Below are positions 27,868-35,164 of a stretch of DNA of 64,000 nt, one piece after another. Below the pieces are notes generated by a model, which saw only the letters and a program-made list of their open reading frames with translations, did no database searches and was not told where the DNA came from. Location of the stretch: assembly GCF_900079725.1 (NCBI RefSeq), contig NZ_LT599032.1:3079090-3143089 (forward strand), written 5' to 3'. Position 1 is the first letter of the stretch. Each line of letters begins with the position of its first letter. The position numbers and the translations under genes are program-made. Source of the DNA: an uncultured Dysgonomonas sp. GTDB lineage: Bacteria; Bacteroidota; Bacteroidia; Bacteroidales; Dysgonomonadaceae.

Positions 27868-28055
27868 AATTGTATGTTTTATAGTTATAATTTGTATCTC
27901 TTGTTCACAATATAATATACCAATTCTGTGCCAAAATCTTTAGATTGCTGATATATAAAATGTTATATGATTGGTTGTTTTTTGTACTGTAAATATTTTT
28001 TACATAAGTGTCCATTTTTGATACAATTCAGTTTTTCTATCTGTCAGGGAAATAA

Positions 28056-28083
28056 GTAAGGCTACCTTCTCAGGCAGCCTTAC
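28056..28083 (-). terminator. Hairpin after the copy B DUF3836 gene
   Basis: GTAAGGCT (28056-28063) pairs with AGCCTTAC (28076-28083). Read on the minus strand it lies just past the stop at 28107 and is followed by a weak T-rich stretch. Confidence 0.6.
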
Positions 28084-28106
28084 ATTGTTGTTGTTTTAAT
28101 CCTAAC

Positions 28107-28556
28107 TTATTTTTGGGTAATGAAGTTATTATCGTTATTCGCCCTGTTTTGTATATTGATTTGTTCTAAAGAGAGAAGTTCATCATTTTCATCATATATG
28201 TGGGCAATGAAAGATGATTTGCCTGCCCAGTTGCTTGTTTCTTTATTCCATTCGGTGTAAGTCAAACCTGATACTTTGTTTGCGCTTGTGTATTGGTATT
28301 CATATTTAGCAGTGTTTACCCATCCCGTTTCATTGTTCCATACACTTACGGTTTTTTCAGTTATATTACCCTTTCTGTCATAAAGGTAGCACCCTTTGCT
28401 TTCGGGTTTCGAAGTTTCTTTGTTTATGGTAACATATTCTTTCTTTACACCTGATTCATTATTTTCTACATTGCTGTAGGTTATTACATTTTTAGCACTT
28501 AAGTTCATTGTTGAAACTAATACTGCGAATACTGAAGTTATAATAGTTGTTCTCAT
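28107..28556 (-). CDS. Small secreted DUF3836-type protein, copy B
   Basis: A 149-residue paralogue of the neighbouring genes. The signal peptide again contains TSVFAVLVS, and the mature start is AKNVITYSNVENNESGVKKE. YD-like strands include GCYLYDRKGNITEKTVSVWN and YEYQYTSANK. It lies 62 bases downstream of copy C with no promoter box between them, so B and C are probably co-transcribed. Confidence 0.75.
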   Translation of the reverse strand: MRTTIITSVFAVLVSTMNLSAKNVITYSNVENNESGVKKEYVTINKETSKPESKGCYLYDRKGNITEKTVSVWNNETGWVNTAKYEYQYTSANKVSGLTYTEWNKETSNWAGKSSFIAHIYDENDELLSLEQINIQNRANNDNNFITQK

Positions 28557-28618
28557 AGTTGTATTATTTATTGGTTGTTGTAATTACTATTGTTATCTGG
28601 ATATATTATGCTGTATAT

Positions 28619-29062
28619 TTATTTTTGAGAGATTAAGTTGTAAGCGGTCTTATTCTCTACCTGAATTTGTTTTGTAGTCAGAAATTCGTCTTTGTCGTTA
28701 TATATATGAACGGTAATATCGGATTTTTCAGACCATCGTTCATTGTTTTTGTCCCATTTTGTATATGCTACATAGGCTACCTTGTTCGCGTCTCCATATT
28801 GATAAGAATATGTTGCTGCATTTTCCCATCCGGTATTCTCATTCCATACGCTTACTGTCTTTTCTACGATATTGCCGTTTTGGTCGTAGTGGTAGTATTC
28901 TTTGCTTTCGGGCTTTGAAGTTTCTTTATTGATAGAAACATATTCTTTCTTCACTCCAAACTCTCCGTTTTCTACATTACTGTATGTTGTTACATTTCTG
29001 GCATTAAGATTCATTGTTGAAACTAATACTGCAAATACTGAAGTTAGGATTGTTGCTTTCAT
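28619..29062 (-). CDS. Small secreted DUF3836-type protein, copy C
   Basis: A 147-residue paralogue and the promoter-proximal copy. The N terminus of the mature protein is ARNVTTYSNVENGEFGVKKE. The strands EYYHYDQNGNIVEKTVSVWN and YSYQYGDANKVAY follow. Copies B and C are closer to each other than to A, sharing KETSKPESK and EKTVSVWN. No enzyme motif is visible. Function unknown. Confidence 0.75.
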   Translation of the reverse strand: MKATILTSVFAVLVSTMNLNARNVTTYSNVENGEFGVKKEYVSINKETSKPESKEYYHYDQNGNIVEKTVSVWNENTGWENAATYSYQYGDANKVAYVAYTKWDKNNERWSEKSDITVHIYNDKDEFLTTKQIQVENKTAYNLISQK

Positions 29063-29511
29063 AATTGTATGTTTTAAGTTATTTGTTTATTATTCTATTA
29101 GTGTATTAGATTACTAGTACACTGCAAATCTAAGATGTATTTTTGAGTTGACAAAACTTTTCGGTCACTTTTTTTTAGAAAAATGAAAAATATTTCACAA
29201 AATACTCACAAACAGATCGTTGTGTTTTGATTTTTTGTTCAGGGCTTAAATGTTAGGTAGATCGCCAGTGAAAAATAGGGGGGAGTCTTCTTATGGGCTG
29301 ATAATATATTGATACAAATTGGTGTTTGAGTTATAATGATATTCAAAGATTCTTTATCTCTCTTTAATTATATATCAAAAGGGCAGACACACTCCGTCCT
29401 CCCGTTCTTTTGAATATCGGTTGGATCAGTGTGAATTATAATTTCTTATAGATTATAACATCCTGTAATGGATGTCGAAGGTTCTTTAAAATTAGTATAC
29501 AGATTGCATTA
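29063..29511. other. Intergenic region upstream of the DUF3836 array
   Basis: No gene is seen in 449 bases. It holds the minus-strand promoter of copy C (29125-29155). An imperfect inverted repeat (TATCAAAAG near 29373 with CTTTTGAATA near 29408) could stop transcription of the gene ending at 29512. The rest is AT-rich sequence without recognisable structure. Confidence 0.5.
29125..29155 (-). promoter_or_regulatory. Promoter of the DUF3836 array
   Basis: On the minus strand TTTG (29155-29152), 19 bases, then TAGATTTG (29132-29125). Both boxes and the spacing fit the Bacteroidetes consensus. The ATG of copy C is 62 bases downstream. Confidence 0.7.
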
Positions 29512-30939
29512 TCATTGCAAGCCCTGTATTTCCTGATTGCGGGCTTGTACTTCCAAAGGGGGAATTTGTCGTTGCAATTGCTCCTGTTTCTTTTCCAAGT
29601 CGGTGATTTCTGTTGTCATAGTACGTCTTGCTTCCTGCGAAGATTTGCCGTAAGCGCTTCTCAGGTTATCCAGCTTTTCAGATATAGATCTCAAATCTGA
29701 TTTCATCTGTACTACCCGGAAATATGTGTCGCGAGCGGTTTTATTTTTAAAGTCGGCAAGTTTGTAATATGTATTTTCGTCATTGATTACAAATTCAAAG
29801 TCACGTACTACTTTGACCTCCTCTTTAGGCGCTTTTCGGGCAAGAGCGATTAGTTGCGAATAATTTTGTCCTTTCAGCCATGTATCTTTTATAGATGTGA
29901 TACGAGCCCTGCCGGCCATATATTTTTCATCCTCGCTTTCTACGATTTTCACGGTCTTGTTCGGGATAAAGGTATAGATACATACTCTGCCTTCGGGTTG
30001 GAACCTGTCGGAGGCAAACCATCCTACCCCTTTCTCTTCATCCACCACCATCATATAATCATTGTAAAGTGAGTTAAATGGCATATTCAGGCGTTCGGGA
30101 GCAAGATAGGTATCGTTATTCATATTGTATCGCGAAACAAACAGGTCATATCCACCCAGGCTGTCGTAATCCTTTGCTGCGAAATAAATAGTAACCCCGT
30201 CGGCCATCACATAAGGATAATTAAGGTCGCCTGTCAGGTTGAAGTTGGTCGCCGAGAGTTTCTTCTCATTGCCATACTTGTCCAATAATTTCTCCATTGA
30301 ATATAAAGTATACGAACCGTTCTTCTCAGGTTGCGCATAGTATATTTTTGTTTCCTTTTCGTTAAAATAGACAGTAGACTCTACCCGTTTGTTGGAAGTA
30401 AAAACCTTATCAAAATAATCGAGGCGTCCCGAACTGTGGCTCAGCTTGTAGGCTGACAGGAAGCTCGCTTTATCGACTACCACACTGTCTATTATCTGTA
30501 TATCTTCAGTGTTGGAAACCACACGGTTCAGACGCGACATCTCTTTGCGCTTCTCTTCGAGGCGGGCACGCGCATCATCATCTTTCTTTTTCAGCATAGA
30601 TTCATACTTATTGAAAGCTTCTGTAGCTTCGGTAAACCTGAACTCATCAGTGTACAGTTGTCCCAGATAATAGAACGAATCCTGTATCCTTTTTTGTGAT
30701 GCAAGTAACAGGCTTTTTTCTGCCTGTACTCGGTCGCCTCCTGTTTCGAACAGGCATACTCCGTACCAGTGGTTAATATTAGCGTCGTTGGGCTTAGCCG
30801 CATATTCCGTTTCGAATACCGGCAGAGCCTTTGCGTATTCCCCTTTCAGGTAGAGATCTTTTGCTTCCGCCAATGTTTGGGAAAACGCAGCAGATAAGCA
30901 ACAGAAGGAAAGCACTATATAAATAAATACCGATTTCAT
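29512..30939 (-). CDS. Exported TPR and beta-propeller-type protein, function unknown
   Basis: A 475-residue protein. The ATG at 30939 opens a signal peptide ending at AAFSQTL; an in-frame TTG at 30969 lies inside the promoter box. Residues of about 25-130 form TPR-like helices (AKDLYLKGEYAKALPVFETE, YYLGQLYTDEFRFTEATEAF). The middle resembles PD40/WD-like propeller blades (YPYVMADGVTIYFAAKDYD). The C-terminal 80 residues are a coiled coil (DLEKKQEQLQRQI). It probably acts in the periplasm or at the cell surface. No enzymatic motif was seen. Confidence 0.7.
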   Translation of the reverse strand: MKSVFIYIVLSFCCLSAAFSQTLAEAKDLYLKGEYAKALPVFETEYAAKPNDANINHWYGVCLFETGGDRVQAEKSLLLASQKRIQDSFYYLGQLYTDEFRFTEATEAFNKYESMLKKKDDDARARLEEKRKEMSRLNRVVSNTEDIQIIDSVVVDKASFLSAYKLSHSSGRLDYFDKVFTSNKRVESTVYFNEKETKIYYAQPEKNGSYTLYSMEKLLDKYGNEKKLSATNFNLTGDLNYPYVMADGVTIYFAAKDYDSLGGYDLFVSRYNMNNDTYLAPERLNMPFNSLYNDYMMVVDEEKGVGWFASDRFQPEGRVCIYTFIPNKTVKIVESEDEKYMAGRARITSIKDTWLKGQNYSQLIALARKAPKEEVKVVRDFEFVINDENTYYKLADFKNKTARDTYFRVVQMKSDLRSISEKLDNLRSAYGKSSQEARRTMTTEITDLEKKQEQLQRQIPPLEVQARNQEIQGLQ

Positions 30940-30966
30940 AAATTGACTACTGATTATTAATGGTTT

Positions 30967-30974
30967 CAAAGATA
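30967..30974 (-). promoter_or_regulatory. -7 box TATCTTTG of the TPR/propeller gene
   Basis: The plus strand reads CAAAGATA. The minus-strand box TATCTTTG contains the TTG that would otherwise extend the gene, so the ATG at 30939 is preferred. No clear -33 element. Confidence 0.5.
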
Positions 30975-31108
30975 AGAATTTAAAATTATAAGATATTATA
31001 AGTGATGTATAGAATTTAACAACGTGTTCTGAAACTATATCCTGTTTTCATCACTTTAATTGCCGAAATAATAAATAGATATGTAATCTTTGTTATCAAA
31101 ATTTGAGT

Positions 31109-31116
31109 TACTTTTG
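31109..31116 (+). promoter_or_regulatory. -7 box TACTTTTG of the DUF486 gene
   Basis: TACTTTTG lies 29 bases before the ATG at 31145. A TTTG at 31089-31092 is spaced by only 16 bases, slightly short for the consensus. Confidence 0.5.
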
Positions 31117-31144
31117 CGTCGCAAAATATTAACGCTATACAATT

Positions 31145-31519
31145 ATGAATCTTGCCGGCTTATATACTATATTATTGTTGATCGTATCTAATGTATTTAT
31201 GACCTTCGCCTGGTACGGGCATCTGAAAATGAAAGAATACTCTTGGTTTGCCGCACTCCCGCTTTTGGGTGTGATACTTATCAGTTGGGGTATCGCATTT
31301 TTCGAATACTGTTTTCAGGTTCCGGCAAACCGTTTGGGCTTCCAGGGTAATGGAGGGCCTTTTTCTCTGATGCAGCTCAAAATTATACAGGAAGTTATTA
31401 CCCTTACTGTTTTCGTTCTTTTCAGCACACTGGCGTTTAAGACCGAAACTTTCAGATGGAACCATATACTGGCTTTTGTCTTCCTTATTGCGGCGGTATA
31501 TCTTGTTTTTAAGAAGTAG
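31145..31519 (+). CDS. DMT-superfamily small membrane protein (DUF486)
   Basis: A 124-residue protein with four predicted membrane segments: LYTILLLIVSNVFMTFAWYG, the LPLLGVILISWGIAF region, VITLTVFVLFSTLAF and ILAFVFLIAAVYLVF. The central motif FEYCFQVPANRLGFQGNGGP is characteristic of the DUF486 family. It is a small relative of drug/metabolite transporters with unknown substrate. It converges with the UbiB-like gene, 2 bases apart. Confidence 0.85.
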   Translation: MNLAGLYTILLLIVSNVFMTFAWYGHLKMKEYSWFAALPLLGVILISWGIAFFEYCFQVPANRLGFQGNGGPFSLMQLKIIQEVITLTVFVLFSTLAFKTETFRWNHILAFVFLIAAVYLVFKK

Positions 31520-31521
31520 AA

Positions 31522-33177
31522 TCAATCCGATCTCTTATTACGCAGGATAGACAGCACAACCACAACACCCATAATACCGGAGACAACGAACCCGAGAAAT
31601 CCCAGTATAGATACTCCCCATGCAGTGGGCGGCATACCCGCCAGCACCAGTATGGCCGATCCGATTGTCGATGCCGATATAATCATGGCCACTACCAGAT
31701 GACTGATTGTATTCCGTATATCGTTAAGGCCTCGTAGCTTGTGCGTAATCTCCAGTTCATTATTATTCACCTTCTGTACTAGTGAGTGGATATCTTCAGG
31801 CAATTCTTCGAGCCTGTCGCCCATATCATACAGCTTATCCAGTACTTTATTTGTGAGGTGCTTAGGTGTAAGCCTTTGTTTCATCAGCTTTATGCCATAA
31901 GGCTTTACATTTTCTATAATATTAGTCTCTATGCCAAGTTCGCGGCCAATACCTTCGAGAAGAATAATTCCTCTTACCAGCAGGTAGATATATTCAGGCA
32001 GGATTGTCTGGTTCTCATTCAGCAGTTTTGAAACGGTTTTTGCCAGTTCCGCCAGATTTAATTCTTTTACGGAAACATTATCCATAATATAGAGCAGCTC
32101 ATATAGATCCCGTTCCAGCTGCGCCTCGTTCTTTATACTATACTTTACAGCGACTTTCTTTATAACCCTGATAAGCCGTTTTACATCTTTGCGTAAAGCA
32201 TATATGACGAAATCGCCAAGATATTCTTTATCCTTCGGCAACATCTTGCCAACCGAACCGTAATCTATAAAGGCTATCTGCCCTGTAGGTAAAACGAAGA
32301 TATTTCCGGAATGAGGGTCGGCATGAAAAAATCCATAGTCGATAATTTGCTTCAGATATAAATCCACAACCGTTTCGGCTATTAGTTTCATATCCAGTCC
32401 GCTCTGCAGAATTGTCTCCTTGTCCGATATTTTTATCCCCTCAATAAATTCCATACACAAGATATTGCTGTTGGAAAGTTCCTTATAAGTAAAGGGTATA
32501 TAGATAGCGTCGTTTCCCTTAAAATTATTCCTGAACTTTTCTATATTAGCCAACTCCTGAGTAAAAGACAATTCGGCGATCACGGATTTCTCGAATGTAC
32601 ACACAATATTGTATAAACCGACTTTGCGTGCGGCATCATAATACTTTTCAAAGATGCGCGCCAGATCTTTCATTATAAGGATATCGGCCTCTATCTTCTC
32701 CCTGATTCCTTTTCTCTTTACCTTGATCACCACTTTTTTCTGTTCTTTTTTCAGTACTGCGGTATATACTTGCGAAAGCGATGCCGCGGCAATGGGGTCG
32801 GAGTCGATAAATTCAAATATATCGTCGGGTTCTAAAGACAATTCTTCTTTTAATATTTCATATATGTTTATATCTTTCACCTGTACCTGATCTTGTAGTT
32901 TCTGTAGCTCTATGGTCAATTCTTCGGGTAACAGGTCGTCACGGTTACTCATCAATTGTCCCAATTTTATATAGGCCGGGCCTAATTCCTCCAGTACCAT
33001 CCTTATCCGTTCATAGATACTAAGCGAAAAACTCTCCTTTCGCTTTTCGCTATGCTCTATATATGCATCAGGGATCAGCTTTTTAATGTCGGTTTGTGTG
33101 ACAAGCGTCTCGAACCCGTATTTTGAAAGGATGGCTGCTACTTGCGCAGTTCTTTTTATTTTTTTTATATTATCCAT
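31522..33177 (-). CDS. AarF/ABC1/UbiB family atypical kinase
   Basis: A 551-residue protein with an ABC1 kinase-like domain. Motifs are LGPAYIKLGQ near residue 56, VVIKVKRKGI (ATP-binding Lys), KQIIDYGFFHADPHSGNIFV (catalytic loop) and FIDYGSVG, the DFG equivalent. Two membrane segments occupy the last 60 residues. In other bacteria UbiB supports quinone synthesis or lipid homeostasis. This organism probably uses menaquinone, so the role here is open. No neighbour clarifies it. Confidence 0.88.
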   Translation of the reverse strand: MDNIKKIKRTAQVAAILSKYGFETLVTQTDIKKLIPDAYIEHSEKRKESFSLSIYERIRMVLEELGPAYIKLGQLMSNRDDLLPEELTIELQKLQDQVQVKDINIYEILKEELSLEPDDIFEFIDSDPIAAASLSQVYTAVLKKEQKKVVIKVKRKGIREKIEADILIMKDLARIFEKYYDAARKVGLYNIVCTFEKSVIAELSFTQELANIEKFRNNFKGNDAIYIPFTYKELSNSNILCMEFIEGIKISDKETILQSGLDMKLIAETVVDLYLKQIIDYGFFHADPHSGNIFVLPTGQIAFIDYGSVGKMLPKDKEYLGDFVIYALRKDVKRLIRVIKKVAVKYSIKNEAQLERDLYELLYIMDNVSVKELNLAELAKTVSKLLNENQTILPEYIYLLVRGIILLEGIGRELGIETNIIENVKPYGIKLMKQRLTPKHLTNKVLDKLYDMGDRLEELPEDIHSLVQKVNNNELEITHKLRGLNDIRNTISHLVVAMIISASTIGSAILVLAGMPPTAWGVSILGFLGFVVSGIMGVVVVLSILRNKRSD

Positions 33178-33412
33178 AAATAGAGAAAGTTAGACTGGTG
33201 AGAATACAGCCTCTAAGTTAATAAGTTATTTTTTAGAAAGCGGTTTCTTTTAAAAAGGAATAAGGTCAAAAATGTGAAAACAGGGAATTGTATTCTTTAG
33301 CCGTATAGTGCTAAAATCTGACACATCTGACACTTTTTTCGTTTTTTTGTTTTGTCATGTTCAATTGTCCACTCAATAAAGGTAACACATGTAACACCTT
33401 TTGCTATTTTTC

Positions 33413-33477
33413 GTAGGGGTACCCTTGTGGGTACCTGCCTTTTCCAATACCGGGCAACCACAAGGGATTGCCCCTAC
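33413..33477. repeat. 65-bp long imperfect hairpin element
   Basis: GTAGGGG pairs with CCCCTAC at the ends (33413-33419 and 33471-33477). CCCTTGTGG pairs with CCACAAGGG inside (33422-33430 and 33458-33466), then TGCC with GGCA. The segmented complementarity suggests a mobile REP-like unit rather than a terminator. Confidence 0.55.
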
Positions 33478-33546
33478 AGCTTCCGAAAAGGTAACAAAGG
33501 TTACACCTTTTTCTCTATTTTCTATCTGTCGACTTTTACCATCGTC

Positions 33547-33628
33547 TCATCGGATTTGTAATCCGATGATTGTATAACCGCGGATTTTAAATCCGCTATT
33601 AATAACTTTTGGATTACAAATCCAAAAG
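33547..33628. repeat. Cluster of three GGATT/AATCC palindromes
   Basis: Three hairpins follow one another: TCATCGGATT-TGT-AATCCGATGA (33547-33569), GCGGATTT-T-AAATCCGC (33580-33596) and CTTTTGGATT-ACA-AATCCAAAAG (33606-33628). All share a GGATT stem top with an A/T-rich three-base loop. They resemble REP sequences recognised by REP-associated tyrosine transposases. No such transposase is in the window. Confidence 0.6.
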
Positions 33629-33841
33629 AACAAAGGGATAATCTCTGACCCGTATAAAAGACAAAAGGTAACACATGTAACAACTTTTACAGTAAACAGT
33701 CAACAGTTAACAACTTGTATCTTGTATCTCGTTTACTTGTATCTTTTTTCAAAAGGTAACAACCAACGGCCACAGGGGCGAAGCGTATGTAAAGCTTACA
33801 CAAAGAGCAATTAATAATTAGCTTTTACCCTCTCTGTAGCC

Positions 33842-34008
33842 TCCCATGAGGCAGGATTGTTAAGTTCTAATTTTTTATACTCTCTGCGTCATGTTGAACG
33901 GAGTGAAACATCTCGTTTCTCAGGGTCGAGATCCTTCGTTCCACTCAGGATGACAGCAGAAAATAACAGAACAAAGTAGAGAACTTAACAGTCCTGCCCT
34001 TCGGGGAG
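33842..34008. repeat. Nested inverted-repeat element (MITE-like)
   Basis: The outer arms 33842-33869 and 33980-34008 are imperfect inverted repeats that share the core GTTAAGTTCT/AGAACTTAAC and GGCAGGA/TCCTGCC. Inside lies a second inverted repeat, 33889-33955, with ends GTCAT/ATGAC and ATCTCG/CGAGAT. The inner unit resembles a very widespread 'GAGATCCTTCG...CACTCAGGATGAC' repeat that I recall from many genomes. No coding potential. Confidence 0.55.
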
Positions 34009-34184
34009 AATTGAATTGCAAATCGACGGAGTTAAAACCGGCAGAGCGAAGCGGTGCTAATGGATGGGCCAATCAATACTTCAAAGAACTACAAGCTAGC
34101 AGCTAAACTAAAGGTTAATAGCTTACTATATAGATAAACTATTTCAAAAAAAATAAATTTCGAGGGTTTACCCTAAAAAGGAAT

Positions 34185-34192
34185 TATATTTG
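34185..34192 (+). promoter_or_regulatory. -7 box TATATTTG of the acetyltransferase gene
   Basis: TATATTTG lies 17 bases before the ATG at 34210, giving a very short leader. No well-placed -33 TTG was found. Confidence 0.5.
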
Positions 34193-34209
34193 CACCCAAA
34201 TTAAAATCT

Positions 34210-34662
34210 ATGAAAAAAGATATACTTTGGAAAGTAAACCGTTTCGATGAGTTTATGATAAACGAATTATATGACATACTACATCTTCGGTGCAAGATAT
34301 TCGTCGTAGAGCAGGATGCCCCTTACCTTGATGTAGATTACAAAGATCAAAAAGCTTTGCATCTGCATGGTTATGTTGATAATAAGCTGGTTGCCTATTG
34401 TCGCATATTCAAAGCAGGCGATTATTTCGACGAGGCCAGTATCGGGCGGGTAATCGTAGCAGAGGAATACAGAAAATACGGTTATGGAAAAGACCTGATG
34501 AAAAAGGCTATCGAACTGGAGGAATCTGTATTTGGTGAAACAAAGATCACAATATCCGGGCAATTGTATCTGAAAAAGTTCTACGAGAGTCACGGTTTCA
34601 GGCAAACAAGCGAGATGTATCTCGAAGACGGCATACCGCATATAGAAATGAAGAAACAATAA
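34210..34662 (+). CDS. ElaA-type GNAT N-acetyltransferase
   Basis: A 150-residue GNAT protein. The N-terminal segment LYDILHLRCKIFVVEQDAPY is typical of the ElaA group. IGRVIVAEEYRKYGYGKDLM holds the acetyl-CoA pyrophosphate-binding motif. The end is FYESHGFRQ followed by EDGIPHIEM. The acceptor substrate is unknown for this group. It precedes rpsU but has its own promoter box. Confidence 0.88.
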   Translation: MKKDILWKVNRFDEFMINELYDILHLRCKIFVVEQDAPYLDVDYKDQKALHLHGYVDNKLVAYCRIFKAGDYFDEASIGRVIVAEEYRKYGYGKDLMKKAIELEESVFGETKITISGQLYLKKFYESHGFRQTSEMYLEDGIPHIEMKKQ

Positions 34663-34679
34663 AATCCTTGCCAAAAATA

Positions 34680-34709
34680 TTGGAATTTAATATTTTATCC
34701 CTAAATTTG
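34680..34709 (+). promoter_or_regulatory. Promoter of rpsU
   Basis: TTG (34680-34682), 19 bases, then TAAATTTG (34702-34709). Both fit the consensus. Transcription should begin near 34715-34717, which leaves a leader of about 195 bases before rpsU. Confidence 0.7.
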
Positions 34710-34714
34710 CAGCC

Positions 34715-34909
34715 CGAAAATAGAAAGGAGGTTTAATGATCTTTTGAACAGAACATAATTAGTTTATAGTCAGATGCTGCTTGCAGAGCAGTGTTCAGAA
34801 GATTGTTATACAAAAGCCGCCTATTATAAAAACAAATGAGGAAAGCATGCCTCACTAATTAAATTGCATTAAACAAAACAAAAAATAAATAAAAAATAAA
34901 ACGACAATT
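34715..34909 (+). promoter_or_regulatory. rpsU leader with strong Shine-Dalgarno and three short upstream ORFs
   Basis: Close to the expected transcript start lies AAAGGAGG (34724-34731). Four bases later comes ATG ATC TTT TGA (34736-34747). A 21-codon ORF follows at 34774-34839. Then GAGG (34838-34841) precedes ATG CCT CAC TAA (34847-34858). GTTTAATG (34731-34738) is the exact complement of CATTAAAC (34867-34874). The rpsU ATG itself has no Shine-Dalgarno. The arrangement looks like a translational sensor; see the findings. Confidence 0.55.
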
Positions 34910-35101
34910 ATGATCATTGTACCATTAAAAGAAGGCGAAAATATTGAAAAAGCCTTGAAGAAATTTAAAAGAAAATACGAAAAAACAGGTGTAGTAAAAG
35001 AACTTAGAAGACGTCAGGAGTTCCGTAAGCCATCAGTGGTGAAAAGAGAGCAAAGATTGCACGCTGTATACGTTCAGGCAATGCACCGTTCGGAAGAATA
35101 A
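34910..35101 (+). CDS. rpsU: 30S ribosomal protein S21
   Basis: A 63-residue basic protein beginning MIIVPLKEGENIEKALKKFK, then RKYEKTGVVKELRRRQEFRK, the family core. S21 sits on the platform of the 30S subunit near the 3' end of 16S rRNA. In Bacteroidota it is reported to help sequester the anti-Shine-Dalgarno sequence. The start is preceded only by an A-rich tract, with no Shine-Dalgarno. A long structured leader lies upstream, and a recombinase gene follows after 63 bases. Confidence 0.97.
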   Translation: MIIVPLKEGENIEKALKKFKRKYEKTGVVKELRRRQEFRKPSVVKREQRLHAVYVQAMHRSEE

Positions 35102-35164
35102 AATACTATTGTCTTTTCCGCATAAAATTATTAACTTCGTCATTCAGGATTCAAATTCGGACAG

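Larger units (their letters stand above)
33316..33690. repeat. Four dispersed copies of an ACA-type 25-base repeat
   Basis: The copies read ATCTGACACATCTGACAC, GGTAACACATGTAACACC, GGTAACAAAGGTTACACC and GGTAACACATGTAACAAC. Each is followed by a T-run (CTTTT) and most are preceded by an A-run. Start points are 33316, 33378, 33486 and 33663. A half copy GGTAAC sits at 33755. Related copies occur at 12094 and 12160, 21 kb away. Confidence 0.5.
33178..34209. repeat. One-kilobase noncoding island of palindromic repeats
   Basis: No credible gene lies in this 1032-base stretch. It contains four copies of an ACA-type repeat (33316-33340, 33378-33404, 33486-33513, 33663-33690). It also has a 65-bp hairpin (33413-33477), three GGATT palindromes (33547-33628) and a nested inverted-repeat element (33842-34008). 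Each is listed separately. Such islands look like accumulations of interspersed repeats in a tolerant site. Confidence 0.65.

Noticed and set aside
33352..33561. 69-codon open frame in the repeat island
   Set aside because: It runs through the hairpin and ACA repeats; the product follows the repeats and has no sign of being a protein.
33178..34209. CRISPR array in the repeat-rich region
   Set aside because: Repeats differ in sequence and spacing, are palindromic units of several kinds, and no cas gene is present.
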